From assembly GCA_025997155.1 (NCBI GenBank), contig BNUF01000145.1:1-6151 (forward strand): 6,151 nucleotides of DNA. Reading direction: 5' to 3'. A program made the position numbers and the translations under genes. Numbering within the stretch: position 1 is the stretch's first letter; every line of letters begins with the position of its first letter. Below are positions 1-5,330 of the stretch, one piece after another. The notes beneath the pieces are model-generated. The model was not told the origin of the DNA, did no database searches, and saw only the letters and a list, made by a program, of their open reading frames with translations. The DNA comes from Clostridia bacterium. Lineage in GTDB: Bacteria; Bacillota; Clostridia; Lachnospirales; WQUN01.

Positions 1-48
1 GCGGCGACAGTTGGAATTAAGATTGCCATTCCGTCCGCGTCTAAATAG
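1..48 (+). CDS. Possible 3' end of a plus-strand gene (partial)
   Basis: Frame 1 is open from the window edge and stops with TAG at 46-48, giving 15 residues that end IKIAIPSASK. The stop lies directly before the hairpin at 49-92, which has an A run on the left and a T run on the right and so would work as a terminator for a plus-strand gene as well as for the convergent helicase. Nothing here identifies a product. The call rests only on the stop position and the convergent layout; a chance open stretch of this length is quite possible. Confidence 0.35.
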   Translation, partial: AATVGIKIAIPSASK

Positions 49-92
49 AAAAACAAGGGTATCGGCGATTTTTCACCGATACCCTTGTTTTT
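49..92. terminator. Bidirectional terminator hairpin (family member H1)
   Basis: The arms 49-65 and 76-92 are perfectly complementary over 17 bp around a 10-base loop. The outer end is A5 on one side and T5 on the other, so either strand's RNA has a GC-containing stem followed by a U run. It begins 5 bases beyond the helicase stop codon (98-100) and directly after the possible plus-strand stop at 48. The inner part (ATCGG/CCGAT) matches the core of three other hairpins in this window. Confidence 0.85.
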
Positions 93-97
93 CCCGA

Positions 98-367
98 TTA
101 CATAACTTCTAATTCAAACCAGTGATATTCTTTTTCGGCTTTGATAAATACGTCTACGACTCCTTTCATATGCGGAAGTAAATCCGAAGGTACGTTTTCA
201 TATCCTGTCAAGCGTATCTTGAAGCCTCCGACGTAACCCGTAAGCAAATCCCAAAGAGCGTCCATACCTCTACCATACCACTCTGGGAATTCAAGTTTTT
301 TACTTATAAGTTCATGAATATCGTAGTAATATTTGCAACTTGAAAAATCAATTTCAATCGTATCCAT
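98..367 (-). other. Barstar-like domain fused to the helicase C-terminus
   Basis: Residues 721-809 begin at an internal ATG (365-367) and read MDTIEIDFSSCKYYYDIHEL, then FPEWYGRGMDALWDLLTGYV, then a closing strand FELEV. From memory of Bacillus amyloliquefaciens barstar (LPEYYGENLDALWDCLTGW), the barnase-binding helix residues D35, W38, D39 and T42 correspond to D756, W759, D760 and T763. Y29 is replaced by W, W44 by Y, and E76 aligns with K796. Barstar is the intracellular inhibitor of the ribonuclease barnase, and family members act as immunity proteins. Whether this copy binds a nuclease is not known. The length of about 89 residues is that of a complete barstar. Confidence 0.85.
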
Positions 368-2527
368 AGTTGTATATGCCTTGCTCAACTTACCGCCAAA
401 TTGTATGGCGCGTTCTGTTGCTAAATTGTCGAAACGAATAGTATAACAAAGTTCGGCGGTGTTTACTTCTAAAACAGTGCCTAAACCAAAGGCGGGGTGG
501 CTTACCCTATCGTTTCGGGAAAACAGAGGTACTCGGTTCTTTGCCAAGCTATCGCTTAACTCGGCTTGTTGTTTAGCCGAATCCTCAAGCGCGGGACGCA
601 AGGGTACGATATGCTCTATATTATCCTTGCCTACGTCACGTAGAAATCGTGACGGGAATTTCCCAAACCCGTCCTCGGAATATCCTTCCGCGTCCGACAG
701 GAACAGTTTATCCATAGCCCGCGTTATGGCTACATAGGCTAAACGCCGTTCTTCTTCCATATCTTCAGGAGTGCGGATTCGCCGTGACGGGAAAACTTCT
801 TCGTTCAAGCCGCAAATGAACACTATGGGGAATTCCATACCCTTAGCGGAATGAATGGTCATCAACTTCACGGACTCGCGGCTTTCGTCCTTATCGAGAT
901 TAGTGAATAACGCGGCTCTCTCAAGAAAATCTTCTAAAGTAAAGTCGTTATCTTCGCCAGCGATTTCCACAGAACGCTTTAACTCCGCAATGTTGTCAAG
1001 CCGTTCTTGGTCACCTTCCAAACGTGAATACTCCTCATAGCCGCTCATATCAAGCAATGTCTGCAGCGTATCGCCTAAAGTCATCGACATGCGGTTTTCT
1101 CTGGCATACTCAATCGCTTCTACATAACGCCGCGCTCCTGTTTTCCGAAACAGTTCCCCGTCCAAACATTCTTTCAGCGAATCATACAGGGATAAGTTGT
1201 TCTTTTCGGCAAAGTCTTTTATGACTTCAAGTTTCTTCTTTCCGATTTTTCTTTTAGGCAAATCCACAGTACGGATAAAGGCGATGTCATCGCCGTTCGT
1301 AACCATACGCATATAGCAAATAACTTCCTTTATTTCTTTTCGGCAGTAAAATCCTACGCCGCTGTAGATTTTATACGGAATATTTTTTTCAATCAACGTT
1401 TCCTCTAAAACCCTGCTCAAATAATGCGAACGATACAAAATAGTTATACGGTTGAATGAAGTTCCACTCTCACTCAGTTTTTGGATTTCCTCGCAAATCC
1501 ACGCTGATTCCGCCTTGTCGCTTGGGGCGTGGAAGTAAATCGGGAGAGAACTTGACTTTTTCGTGGGAGTCAGACGCGTTTTGAAACGAGTGACATTCTT
1601 CTCAATCAGCGCGTTAGCCGAATTCAAGATTTCAGGGGTGGAGCGGTAATTTGTGGACAAAAGGATAGTCTTCGTTTTCGAATACTCCTTGTCGAAACCC
1701 AAAAAGAGCTTAATATGTGCGCCGCGCCAAGAATATATGGTTTGGTCGGAATCTCCAACGATAAACAGGTTTCCATGTTTTTCCGATAAGATACGGGCAA
1801 TTTTATACTGGCGTTCGCTTACGTCTTGAAACTCGTCCACCATAACATACTGCATCCGATTTTGCCATTTTTGCCGTATGTCTGTAAAGTTCTCTAAAAT
1901 ATACGCGCCAAAGTTTATCAGGTCGTTGAAATCAAAAGCGAAACACTTCTTTTGTTCATACAGGTAGCGGAGAAAAATCTCCTCGTTTCTGTCCTGTGCG
2001 CAGGCAAACTGTGCCTTCAATTCCTCATTGTTCAGAATATAGAATTGGTCGATATAGTCGGAAGCCCTAAGTTTTTTCGCTTCCAACACATCGGCAATAA
2101 TTTTCTTAAAGTTGGATTCTCGTGAAGTCAGTCCCATATCTTTAAAGACATTTTGAAGAATATGTTTTTGGTCCTCAACGTCCAAAATCACGAAGTTTCT
2201 CGGGTAGTGGAGAACGTGTGAGTCCTCCCTCAACAGAGACGTACAAAAAGCGTGAAAGGTGCATATGTAAGCTAAATCCATATCTTTCAAAGAATCCCTA
2301 ATCCGTCGCTTCATTTCTTCGGCGGCGCGATTAGTAAAGGTGACGCAAAGGATATTCCTCGGCGGAACGTCAAGTTCTTTCACCAAATGACAATAACGAG
2401 CTGTGAGGGTTCGGGTCTTGCCTGTTCCCGGACCGGCGATTACACGCACCGCTCCCTCGGTTGTGAGAACGGCTTCAGTTTGATCTGGATTTAGATTGCG
2501 GAGAAATCCATCAGATTCGATTGTCAT
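98..2527 (-). CDS. UvrD/PcrA-type helicase with C-terminal barstar domain
   Basis: This 809-residue protein is a superfamily 1A, ATP-dependent 3'-5' DNA helicase, a family that works in repair and in clearing replication forks. All core motifs are present: Q motif (Q16), Walker A AGPGTGKT (31-38), DEFQD (231-235), QTIYSWRGA (262-270), TNYRS (292-296), TIHSAKGMEF (557-566) and VAITRA (599-604). Residues about 668-718 (NDRVSHPAFGLGTV) resemble the Tudor-like C-terminal module of PcrA, so the helicase alone would be about 720 residues, normal for PcrA. Residues 721-809 are barstar-like, with WYGRGMDALWDLLTG at 750-764. I start it at 2527: AGGGGTGA lies 8 bases upstream and a promoter sits at 2549-2577. 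The frame stays open to 2623, but that would place the promoter and a hairpin inside the gene. Helicase call very sure; exact orthology (PcrA or a UvrD paralogue) is not settled. Confidence 0.95.
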   Translation of the reverse strand: MTIESDGFLRNLNPDQTEAVLTTEGAVRVIAGPGTGKTRTLTARYCHLVKELDVPPRNILCVTFTNRAAEEMKRRIRDSLKDMDLAYICTFHAFCTSLLREDSHVLHYPRNFVILDVEDQKHILQNVFKDMGLTSRESNFKKIIADVLEAKKLRASDYIDQFYILNNEELKAQFACAQDRNEEIFLRYLYEQKKCFAFDFNDLINFGAYILENFTDIRQKWQNRMQYVMVDEFQDVSERQYKIARILSEKHGNLFIVGDSDQTIYSWRGAHIKLFLGFDKEYSKTKTILLSTNYRSTPEILNSANALIEKNVTRFKTRLTPTKKSSSLPIYFHAPSDKAESAWICEEIQKLSESGTSFNRITILYRSHYLSRVLEETLIEKNIPYKIYSGVGFYCRKEIKEVICYMRMVTNGDDIAFIRTVDLPKRKIGKKKLEVIKDFAEKNNLSLYDSLKECLDGELFRKTGARRYVEAIEYARENRMSMTLGDTLQTLLDMSGYEEYSRLEGDQERLDNIAELKRSVEIAGEDNDFTLEDFLERAALFTNLDKDESRESVKLMTIHSAKGMEFPIVFICGLNEEVFPSRRIRTPEDMEEERRLAYVAITRAMDKLFLSDAEGYSEDGFGKFPSRFLRDVGKDNIEHIVPLRPALEDSAKQQAELSDSLAKNRVPLFSRNDRVSHPAFGLGTVLEVNTAELCYTIRFDNLATERAIQFGGKLSKAYTTMDTIEIDFSSCKYYYDIHELISKKLEFPEWYGRGMDALWDLLTGYVGGFKIRLTGYENVPSDLLPHMKGVVDVFIKAEKEYHWFELEVM

Positions 2528-2548
2528 TAGCTTACTCACCCCTACTAA

Positions 2549-2577
2549 AATATACCATTTTCTAAAGCGTTCGTCAA
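2549..2577 (-). promoter_or_regulatory. Sigma-A type promoter of the helicase gene
   Basis: On the minus strand TTGACG (2577-2572) is followed by exactly 17 bases and TATATT (2554-2549), preceded by TGG, an extended -10. Transcription would start near 2543-2542, so the ribosome site AGGGGTGA (2543-2536) would lie at the very 5' end of the message and the leader would be only about 15 bases. The promoter lies between hairpin 2591-2632 and the ATG at 2527 and argues against any longer N-terminus. Confidence 0.8.
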
Positions 2578-2590
2578 CCTCTATAAATGC

Positions 2591-2632
2591 GGACAGGGTG
2601 TGTCGGCATTTTCTCGCCGACACACCCTGTCT
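2591..2632. terminator. Hairpin at a gene end (family member H2), probable terminator
   Basis: The arms 2592-2607 and 2616-2631 are perfectly complementary over 16 bp with an 8-base loop, plus a closing G-T at 2591/2632. There is no long T run on either side, so it is a weaker intrinsic terminator on paper than H1 or H4. It lies between the minus-strand unit that ends near 2635-2720 and the helicase promoter, where a terminator would be expected. The core TGTCGGC/GCCGACA is shared with the other hairpins. Confidence 0.65.
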
Positions 2633-2634
2633 AC

Positions 2635-2721
2635 CTACTTAGCGCACAAATTGCAATACGCGACTAACTTATCGAATTCTCGAGTTTCCACAACAATCCC
2701 TCCGCACTCATATCTTGTCAC
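2635..2721 (-). CDS. Possible very small Cys-containing ORF or frameshifted tail
   Basis: A frame opening with GTG overlaps the preceding TGA (GTGA, 2721-2718) and encodes 28 residues, starting MTRYECGGIVVE and ending VAYCNLCAK, with stop TAG at 2637-2635. A second possible start is GTG at 2691-2689, with GGAGGG (2703-2698) 6 bases upstream, giving 18 residues. The CNLC pair and the nearby C-G-G could be part of a zinc ribbon, but this is too short to judge. It may also be the end of a larger protein whose frame has been broken, since the two frames upstream also look coding. It stops just before hairpin H2. Confidence 0.25.
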   Translation of the reverse strand: MTRYECGGIVVETREFDKLVAYCNLCAK

Positions 2722-2897
2722 TCGCCGCAATACAAATTAAACAAATTTTCCGCGTCCCTGTCAGGATATTTCCCGATAAGAAGTTTCTTAACAGCCGCTT
2801 TTTCTTGCGCCTCAATTTCGTGGTCAAACCCAATATAGGTTCTGGAGTTATAATGGATAAGCCCAAACATATCATAGCACAGCAGACAACCTCCCAT
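2718..2897 (-). CDS. Small hypothetical protein (59 aa), or out-of-frame tail of the upstream gene
   Basis: The ATG at 2897 lies one base after the TAA of the upstream 166-residue gene (TAA-C-ATG). The product is 59 residues: MGGCLLCYDMFGLIHYNSRT, then a charged helical part (EIEAQEKAAVKKLLIGKYPD) and an end FNLYCGE. The composition looks like real protein rather than shadow. The ribosome site is poor, only AGG four bases before ATG, so translation would have to be coupled to the upstream gene. Alternatively it is the C-terminus of that gene after a one-base frame change, because its frame also stays open further upstream. I recognise no family. Confidence 0.4.
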   Translation of the reverse strand: MGGCLLCYDMFGLIHYNSRTYIGFDHEIEAQEKAAVKKLLIGKYPDRDAENLFNLYCGE

Positions 2898-2898
2898 G

Positions 2899-3399
2899 TT
2901 ACCTAAGCTTTGGGTGTTTGATGAATCTGAAGATTGCACTCGCCGCCAGGTCGTGAGCATAGCTCCTCGCAATCGCCGATTCTGAAAAACCCAAAAGATT
3001 AAACGCTGGGTGTTCACGGACGAACCCGCAAAAGCGTTCGCCGCGGTTATGTTGAAGTTCTTCGCCATGTCGCAAACCGAATTCTCCAAGCACATTCGGT
3101 AACTTGTGAAAATGAAAATCAAGTGCCATAAAATGCAACAAGTTTCCGCCGTTAAATTCGATATCCTCGGACATATCATCGTATTCGTTCCGCCTATCAA
3201 TCAAAGTCGCCAATGCCGCGCCGAAAATATAGTAATAAACCAGTACGCCCGTTCTCTTCTCTTTTCTCTCTAAATAAGGCCTCCTCTGATAAAAGAAAGA
3301 CGATTCTTTGCAAAGCAATTCCTCAAGAATACTTTCCTGAAAATCATGCCAAACATCAACATCTTCCCAATCGTCAATTATGAAACCATCATCGTCCAT
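2899..3399 (-). CDS. Hypothetical acidic protein, 166 aa
   Basis: The start is fixed by CGGAGGA 6 bases before ATG at 3399; this leader resembles those of two neighbours (15 of 16 bases around the ATG). The N-terminus is very acidic (MDDDGFIIDDWEDVDVWHDF), followed by a hydrophobic stretch at 51-67 (GVLVYYYIFGAALATLI) that is too isolated to be called a clear membrane segment, then an aromatic and histidine-rich middle (HFMALDFHFHKLPNVLGEFG, 89-108). I do not recognise a family. It stands alone behind hairpin 3494-3531 and box 3449-3479, so it should have its own promoter in 3414-3480. Coding-like sequence continues out of frame after its stop, so it may be a truncated version of a protein of about 225 residues. 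Being placed among possible immunity genes hints at, but does not show, a similar role. Confidence 0.8.
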   Translation of the reverse strand: MDDDGFIIDDWEDVDVWHDFQESILEELLCKESSFFYQRRPYLERKEKRTGVLVYYYIFGAALATLIDRRNEYDDMSEDIEFNGGNLLHFMALDFHFHKLPNVLGEFGLRHGEELQHNRGERFCGFVREHPAFNLLGFSESAIARSYAHDLAASAIFRFIKHPKLR

Positions 3400-3435
3400 A
3401 AAATTCCTCCGTCCTCAAATTTCTTGATTTCGATA

Positions 3436-3479
3436 TACTATGTATTTTCGGCAGTTTCCTAAAGGGTGCTTCAAACGTC
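3436..3479. repeat. Conserved 44-base intergenic block, copy 2 (contains 31-base box R4)
   Basis: This block matches 5083-5126 at 36 of 44 bases with no gap. It consists of TACTATGTA (3436-3444), four T and the 31-base box R4 (3449-3479). R4 matches box R3 (5175-5205) at 24 of 31 positions. On the minus strand it lies between the terminator hairpin of the upstream operon and the GGAGG leader of the 166-residue gene, so it must contain or adjoin that gene's promoter if the hairpin terminates. A weak candidate with the same geometry in both copies is TTAGGA, 17 bases, TAGTAT/TAGTAC. Confidence 0.75.
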
Positions 3480-3493
3480 TTTTACAAAAGCGA

Positions 3494-3531
3494 CAAAGGA
3501 CATCGGCGAGAGTTCTCGCTGATGCCCCTTG
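3494..3531 (-). terminator. Terminator hairpin (family member H3)
   Basis: The arms 3494-3510 and 3515-3531 pair at 14 of 17 positions with a 4-base loop. Read as minus-strand RNA, two of the three mismatches become G-U pairs, leaving one C-A; read as plus-strand RNA two A-C mismatches remain, so the minus orientation folds better. It is followed on the minus strand by CTTTGTCGCTTTTGTA, a broken T run, and begins 10 bases after the stop of the 385-residue gene. Confidence 0.7.
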
Positions 3532-3541
3532 CATTAGATCT

Positions 3542-4699
3542 TTACCCGAAACACACTCTTCCGCCATTCTTAAACGAAAACGCGAATATCGGGATATCTT
3601 CGCTATCTGTGAAACAGTTATATTTCTCGGGCAAATGACATTTTGTTAAGAAATCTTTATCGTGAGCGTGTCTCTCTGCCATTTGAGTTATTTCGGGAGC
3701 GTTCGTTTCGCACCAAGCCAAGAAATCCAGTAGTCCCTCATCATTATCGTCTGTTCCCGTATTTCCTGCTGTACCTCGCGACCTCACGACAAACTTTCCC
3801 CCGCGTTCCTCTTGCCACCTCCCAAATGCAAACGACAACGACCTAAACGCGTCAGCATAGTCAAACGCAATTTCCACGACATACTTATCAATGGTAACCT
3901 TTCGCGGTAAAAACTTACCAACCTTATCGTCAAACAAAAGTGGTTCTGCCGCAAGTTCGTATCTTCTGTTCGATAGCATCCCCAACGGGAGAATTTTATC
4001 GCTTCCGATGTTTATGCAAATCATATGAAGTTTCCACATGATTTCTCGAATTTCCAAACCGCCAAAGTGGGAAACCAACTCTAAAGCGTCCGTATGGTGC
4101 GGAAGATATTCGTCAACAAATTTCTTAAGCTGAACTTCCGCCGCAGCCCCTGTGGAATCTATGTTCTCATACCAGTCCGCAAAAGTTTCGTACATCCTAT
4201 TGATACAGTCGCTTGCGGATTTGAACATACATACGCTGTTTTTCTTGCTTAATCCGCACTCCACCATTTTAATAAGCGTTTCGACAGACTTTGGTTCGTG
4301 CGCGAAATGCAATCCCCTGTATTCTTCGCGTTCAGAAGGCGGAGATAGCGGATACGCGCCGTCTTTAGTGTTCCATATCGGAAACACTCGCCCATCGCCG
4401 ATGTCGAGGTCAAAGCAATACGTCCCGTCTTCGCGTTCTCTAAGCTTCAAATGCCCGAAATGATTCACAATCTGCGCAACCCTAGGCGGCATAACACAAG
4501 CAACCAAAAAATTGTATTGTTTACGGACACCCTCGATTGAACTTCGCATATCCGCACCTTTCGCCTCGTCCAGACTCTCGAAAACGCCGTAAAATTGTTC
4601 AAGGCAATCGACATGAGAAACACAAAGACATTCCTCAAAACCGCAGTTTTTCGCGCATTCTATTGAGGATACTATATCCTCCGCAGTATAGTTTCGCAT
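3542..4699 (-). CDS. Repeat-domain protein, 385 aa; possible SUKH-like immunity protein
   Basis: Start chosen at 4699 because AACGGAGGATTTTT directly precedes this ATG; the frame runs open to 4732 without another ribosome site. The product carries about three copies of one domain. Copy A (about 31-140) has DCLEQFYGVF, YNFLVACVMP, NHFGHLKLRE and DGRVFPI. Copy B (about 164-290) has DCINRMYETF, KKFVDEYLPH, SHFGGLEIRE and DKILPLG. A decayed copy C (about 322-385) has FLAWCETNAPEI and GGRVCFG. There is no signal peptide or membrane segment, so it is probably cytoplasmic. The order FGGL, PLG, a short strand and a closing helix reminds me of SUKH-3 immunity domains, but this is a faint resemblance by eye. 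It is the second gene of an operon, 16 bases after the 109-residue gene whose product carries the same domain. Confidence 0.85.
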   Translation of the reverse strand: MRNYTAEDIVSSIECAKNCGFEECLCVSHVDCLEQFYGVFESLDEAKGADMRSSIEGVRKQYNFLVACVMPPRVAQIVNHFGHLKLREREDGTYCFDLDIGDGRVFPIWNTKDGAYPLSPPSEREEYRGLHFAHEPKSVETLIKMVECGLSKKNSVCMFKSASDCINRMYETFADWYENIDSTGAAAEVQLKKFVDEYLPHHTDALELVSHFGGLEIREIMWKLHMICINIGSDKILPLGMLSNRRYELAAEPLLFDDKVGKFLPRKVTIDKYVVEIAFDYADAFRSLSFAFGRWQEERGGKFVVRSRGTAGNTGTDDNDEGLLDFLAWCETNAPEITQMAERHAHDKDFLTKCHLPEKYNCFTDSEDIPIFAFSFKNGGRVCFG

Positions 4700-4713
4700 A
4701 AAAATCCTCCGTT
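4695..4713 (-). promoter_or_regulatory. Duplicated GGAGG translation-start leader
   Basis: The minus-strand sequence AACGGAGGATTTTTATGCG is identical here and at 5041-5059, spanning ribosome site, spacer, start codon and two bases of codon 2. The gene at 3399 has the same leader with one change in the 16 bases around its ATG. It decides the start of the 385-residue gene. Confidence 0.8.
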
Positions 4714-4715
4714 CG

Positions 4716-5045
4716 CTATTTAAGCCTACCAAACTTCAGCCGAAATTCACGCATCAAAATCAAAAAGCAATACAGTTCCTTCAGCGTAAAGCTTCCAAAC
4801 TGTCGGTATAGTTCATTTACTTCAGGGTGGGCAAAGCTGCAGAAAGCAAGAAACTGTTGCATAGCCGCGGCAACGTTTTCACGGGAATCAGCCTCAATCT
4901 CGAAATCACTTTGATGATAATCTCTTAAGGCGGGTAGAAAAACATTATAGATATCCTCAACGAATTTGTAAAACCATCGGTTGTTGCCTGCTTCCCGTTC
5001 CCTGTTCAAATCTGTAATTAGGTCTATCGCGAACATATCACGCAT
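4716..5045 (-). CDS. Single-repeat paralogue, 109 aa, of the downstream 385-aa protein
   Basis: The start at 5045 has GGAGG six bases upstream, in a leader identical over 19 bases to that of the next gene (5041-5059 and 4695-4713). Residues about 31-100 repeat the domain seen in the downstream protein: DIYNVFLPAL, QQFLAFCSFAHPEV and LYRQFGSFTLKEL line up with the Y..F, FL and HFG.L.IRE signatures. The product ends shortly after that motif, without the P[IL]-containing second half of the domain, so it is either a short paralogue or a truncated one. It is the first gene of the operon and follows the tandem box array at 5096-5205. No known family assigned; the possible SUKH-like relation is weaker here because the diagnostic C-terminal half is missing. 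Confidence 0.8.
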   Translation of the reverse strand: MRDMFAIDLITDLNREREAGNNRWFYKFVEDIYNVFLPALRDYHQSDFEIEADSRENVAAAMQQFLAFCSFAHPEVNELYRQFGSFTLKELYCFLILMREFRLKFGRLK

Positions 5046-5059
5046 AAAAATCCTCCGTT
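5041..5059 (-). promoter_or_regulatory. Duplicated GGAGG translation-start leader, first copy
   Basis: Identical over 19 bases to 4695-4713. GGAGG lies six bases before the ATG at 5045 and fixes the start of the 109-residue gene. Confidence 0.8.
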
Positions 5060-5082
5060 TCTTTTTACTATCGTTTTCGTCG

Positions 5083-5205
5083 TACTATGTAGTTTCGGCA
5101 ATCTCCTAAAGGAAGCTTCGATCGCCCACCCCTGCTCTGGCAATTTCCTAAAGGACGCTCCAATAGCCCCCCTTCGGCAATCTCCTAAAGGAGGCTTCGA
5201 TCGCC
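5083..5205. repeat. Tandem array of three 31-base boxes (R1-R3) with the conserved TACTATGTA end
   Basis: R1 (5096-5126), R2 (5138-5168) and R3 (5175-5205) are each 31 bases, separated by 11 and 6 bases. R1 and R3 differ at one position; R2 matches R3 at 25 of 31. Each has the centre TCCTAAAGGA and ends that can pair (positions 2-8 with 25-31 of the box, better as minus-strand RNA because of a G-U). Pair 8/25 is C-G in R1 and R3 but T-A in R2 and R4, a compensatory change. R1 together with TACTATGTA (5083-5091) forms a 44-base block repeated at 3436-3479. It lies between terminator H4 and the leader of the 109-residue gene. Confidence 0.85.
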
Positions 5206-5219
5206 CTACAAAAGCGAAA

Positions 5220-5251
5220 AGGGGTGTCGGCAATCTCTTGCCGACACCCCT
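5220..5251 (-). terminator. Terminator hairpin (family member H4) of the P-loop ATPase gene
   Basis: The arms 5220-5233 and 5238-5251 are perfectly complementary over 14 bp with a TCTC loop. On the minus strand the stem is followed by TTTTCGCTTTTGTA, a T-rich tail typical of an intrinsic terminator. The 11 bases TACAAAAGCGA next to it (5207-5217) recur next to H3 (3483-3493). Between it and the ATPase stop (5331) are 79 bases in which I see nothing further. Confidence 0.8.
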
Positions 5252-5330
5252 CAAATATTCTTCTACAATTTCATTTCGCCAAAAAACGCAATCTCCAAAG
5301 AAAAGGTTCCAAACCCTTGTTTGAACACAA

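Noticed and set aside
459..1224. Plus-strand frames opposite the helicase gene
   Set aside because: No ribosome sites; they lie antisense to conserved helicase motifs.
2528..2623. N-terminal extension of the helicase by 32 codons
   Set aside because: It contains a near-consensus promoter and half of hairpin H2, and the ATG at 2527 has a good ribosome site and begins just before the Q motif.
2898..3200. Upper part of a 160-codon minus-strand frame overlapping the 166-residue gene
   Set aside because: Antagonistic to the better-started gene in the other frame; only its last part (from 2897) looks like protein.
3440..4463. Plus-strand frames opposite the 385-residue gene, and one at 2715-2906
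   Set aside because: Antisense shadows without start signals; the one from 3440 crosses box R4 and hairpin H3.
4700..4732. N-terminal extension of the 385-residue protein by 11 codons
   Set aside because: It overlaps the stop of the upstream gene and lacks a ribosome site, whereas ATG 4699 follows GGAGG.
5096..5205. CRISPR array
   Set aside because: Only three copies, spacers of 11 and 6 bases, and imperfect repeats; no cas gene.
5175..5205. Plus-strand AAAGGAGG as a ribosome site
   Set aside because: No plus-strand reading frame of any length follows it; it is part of the box palindrome.
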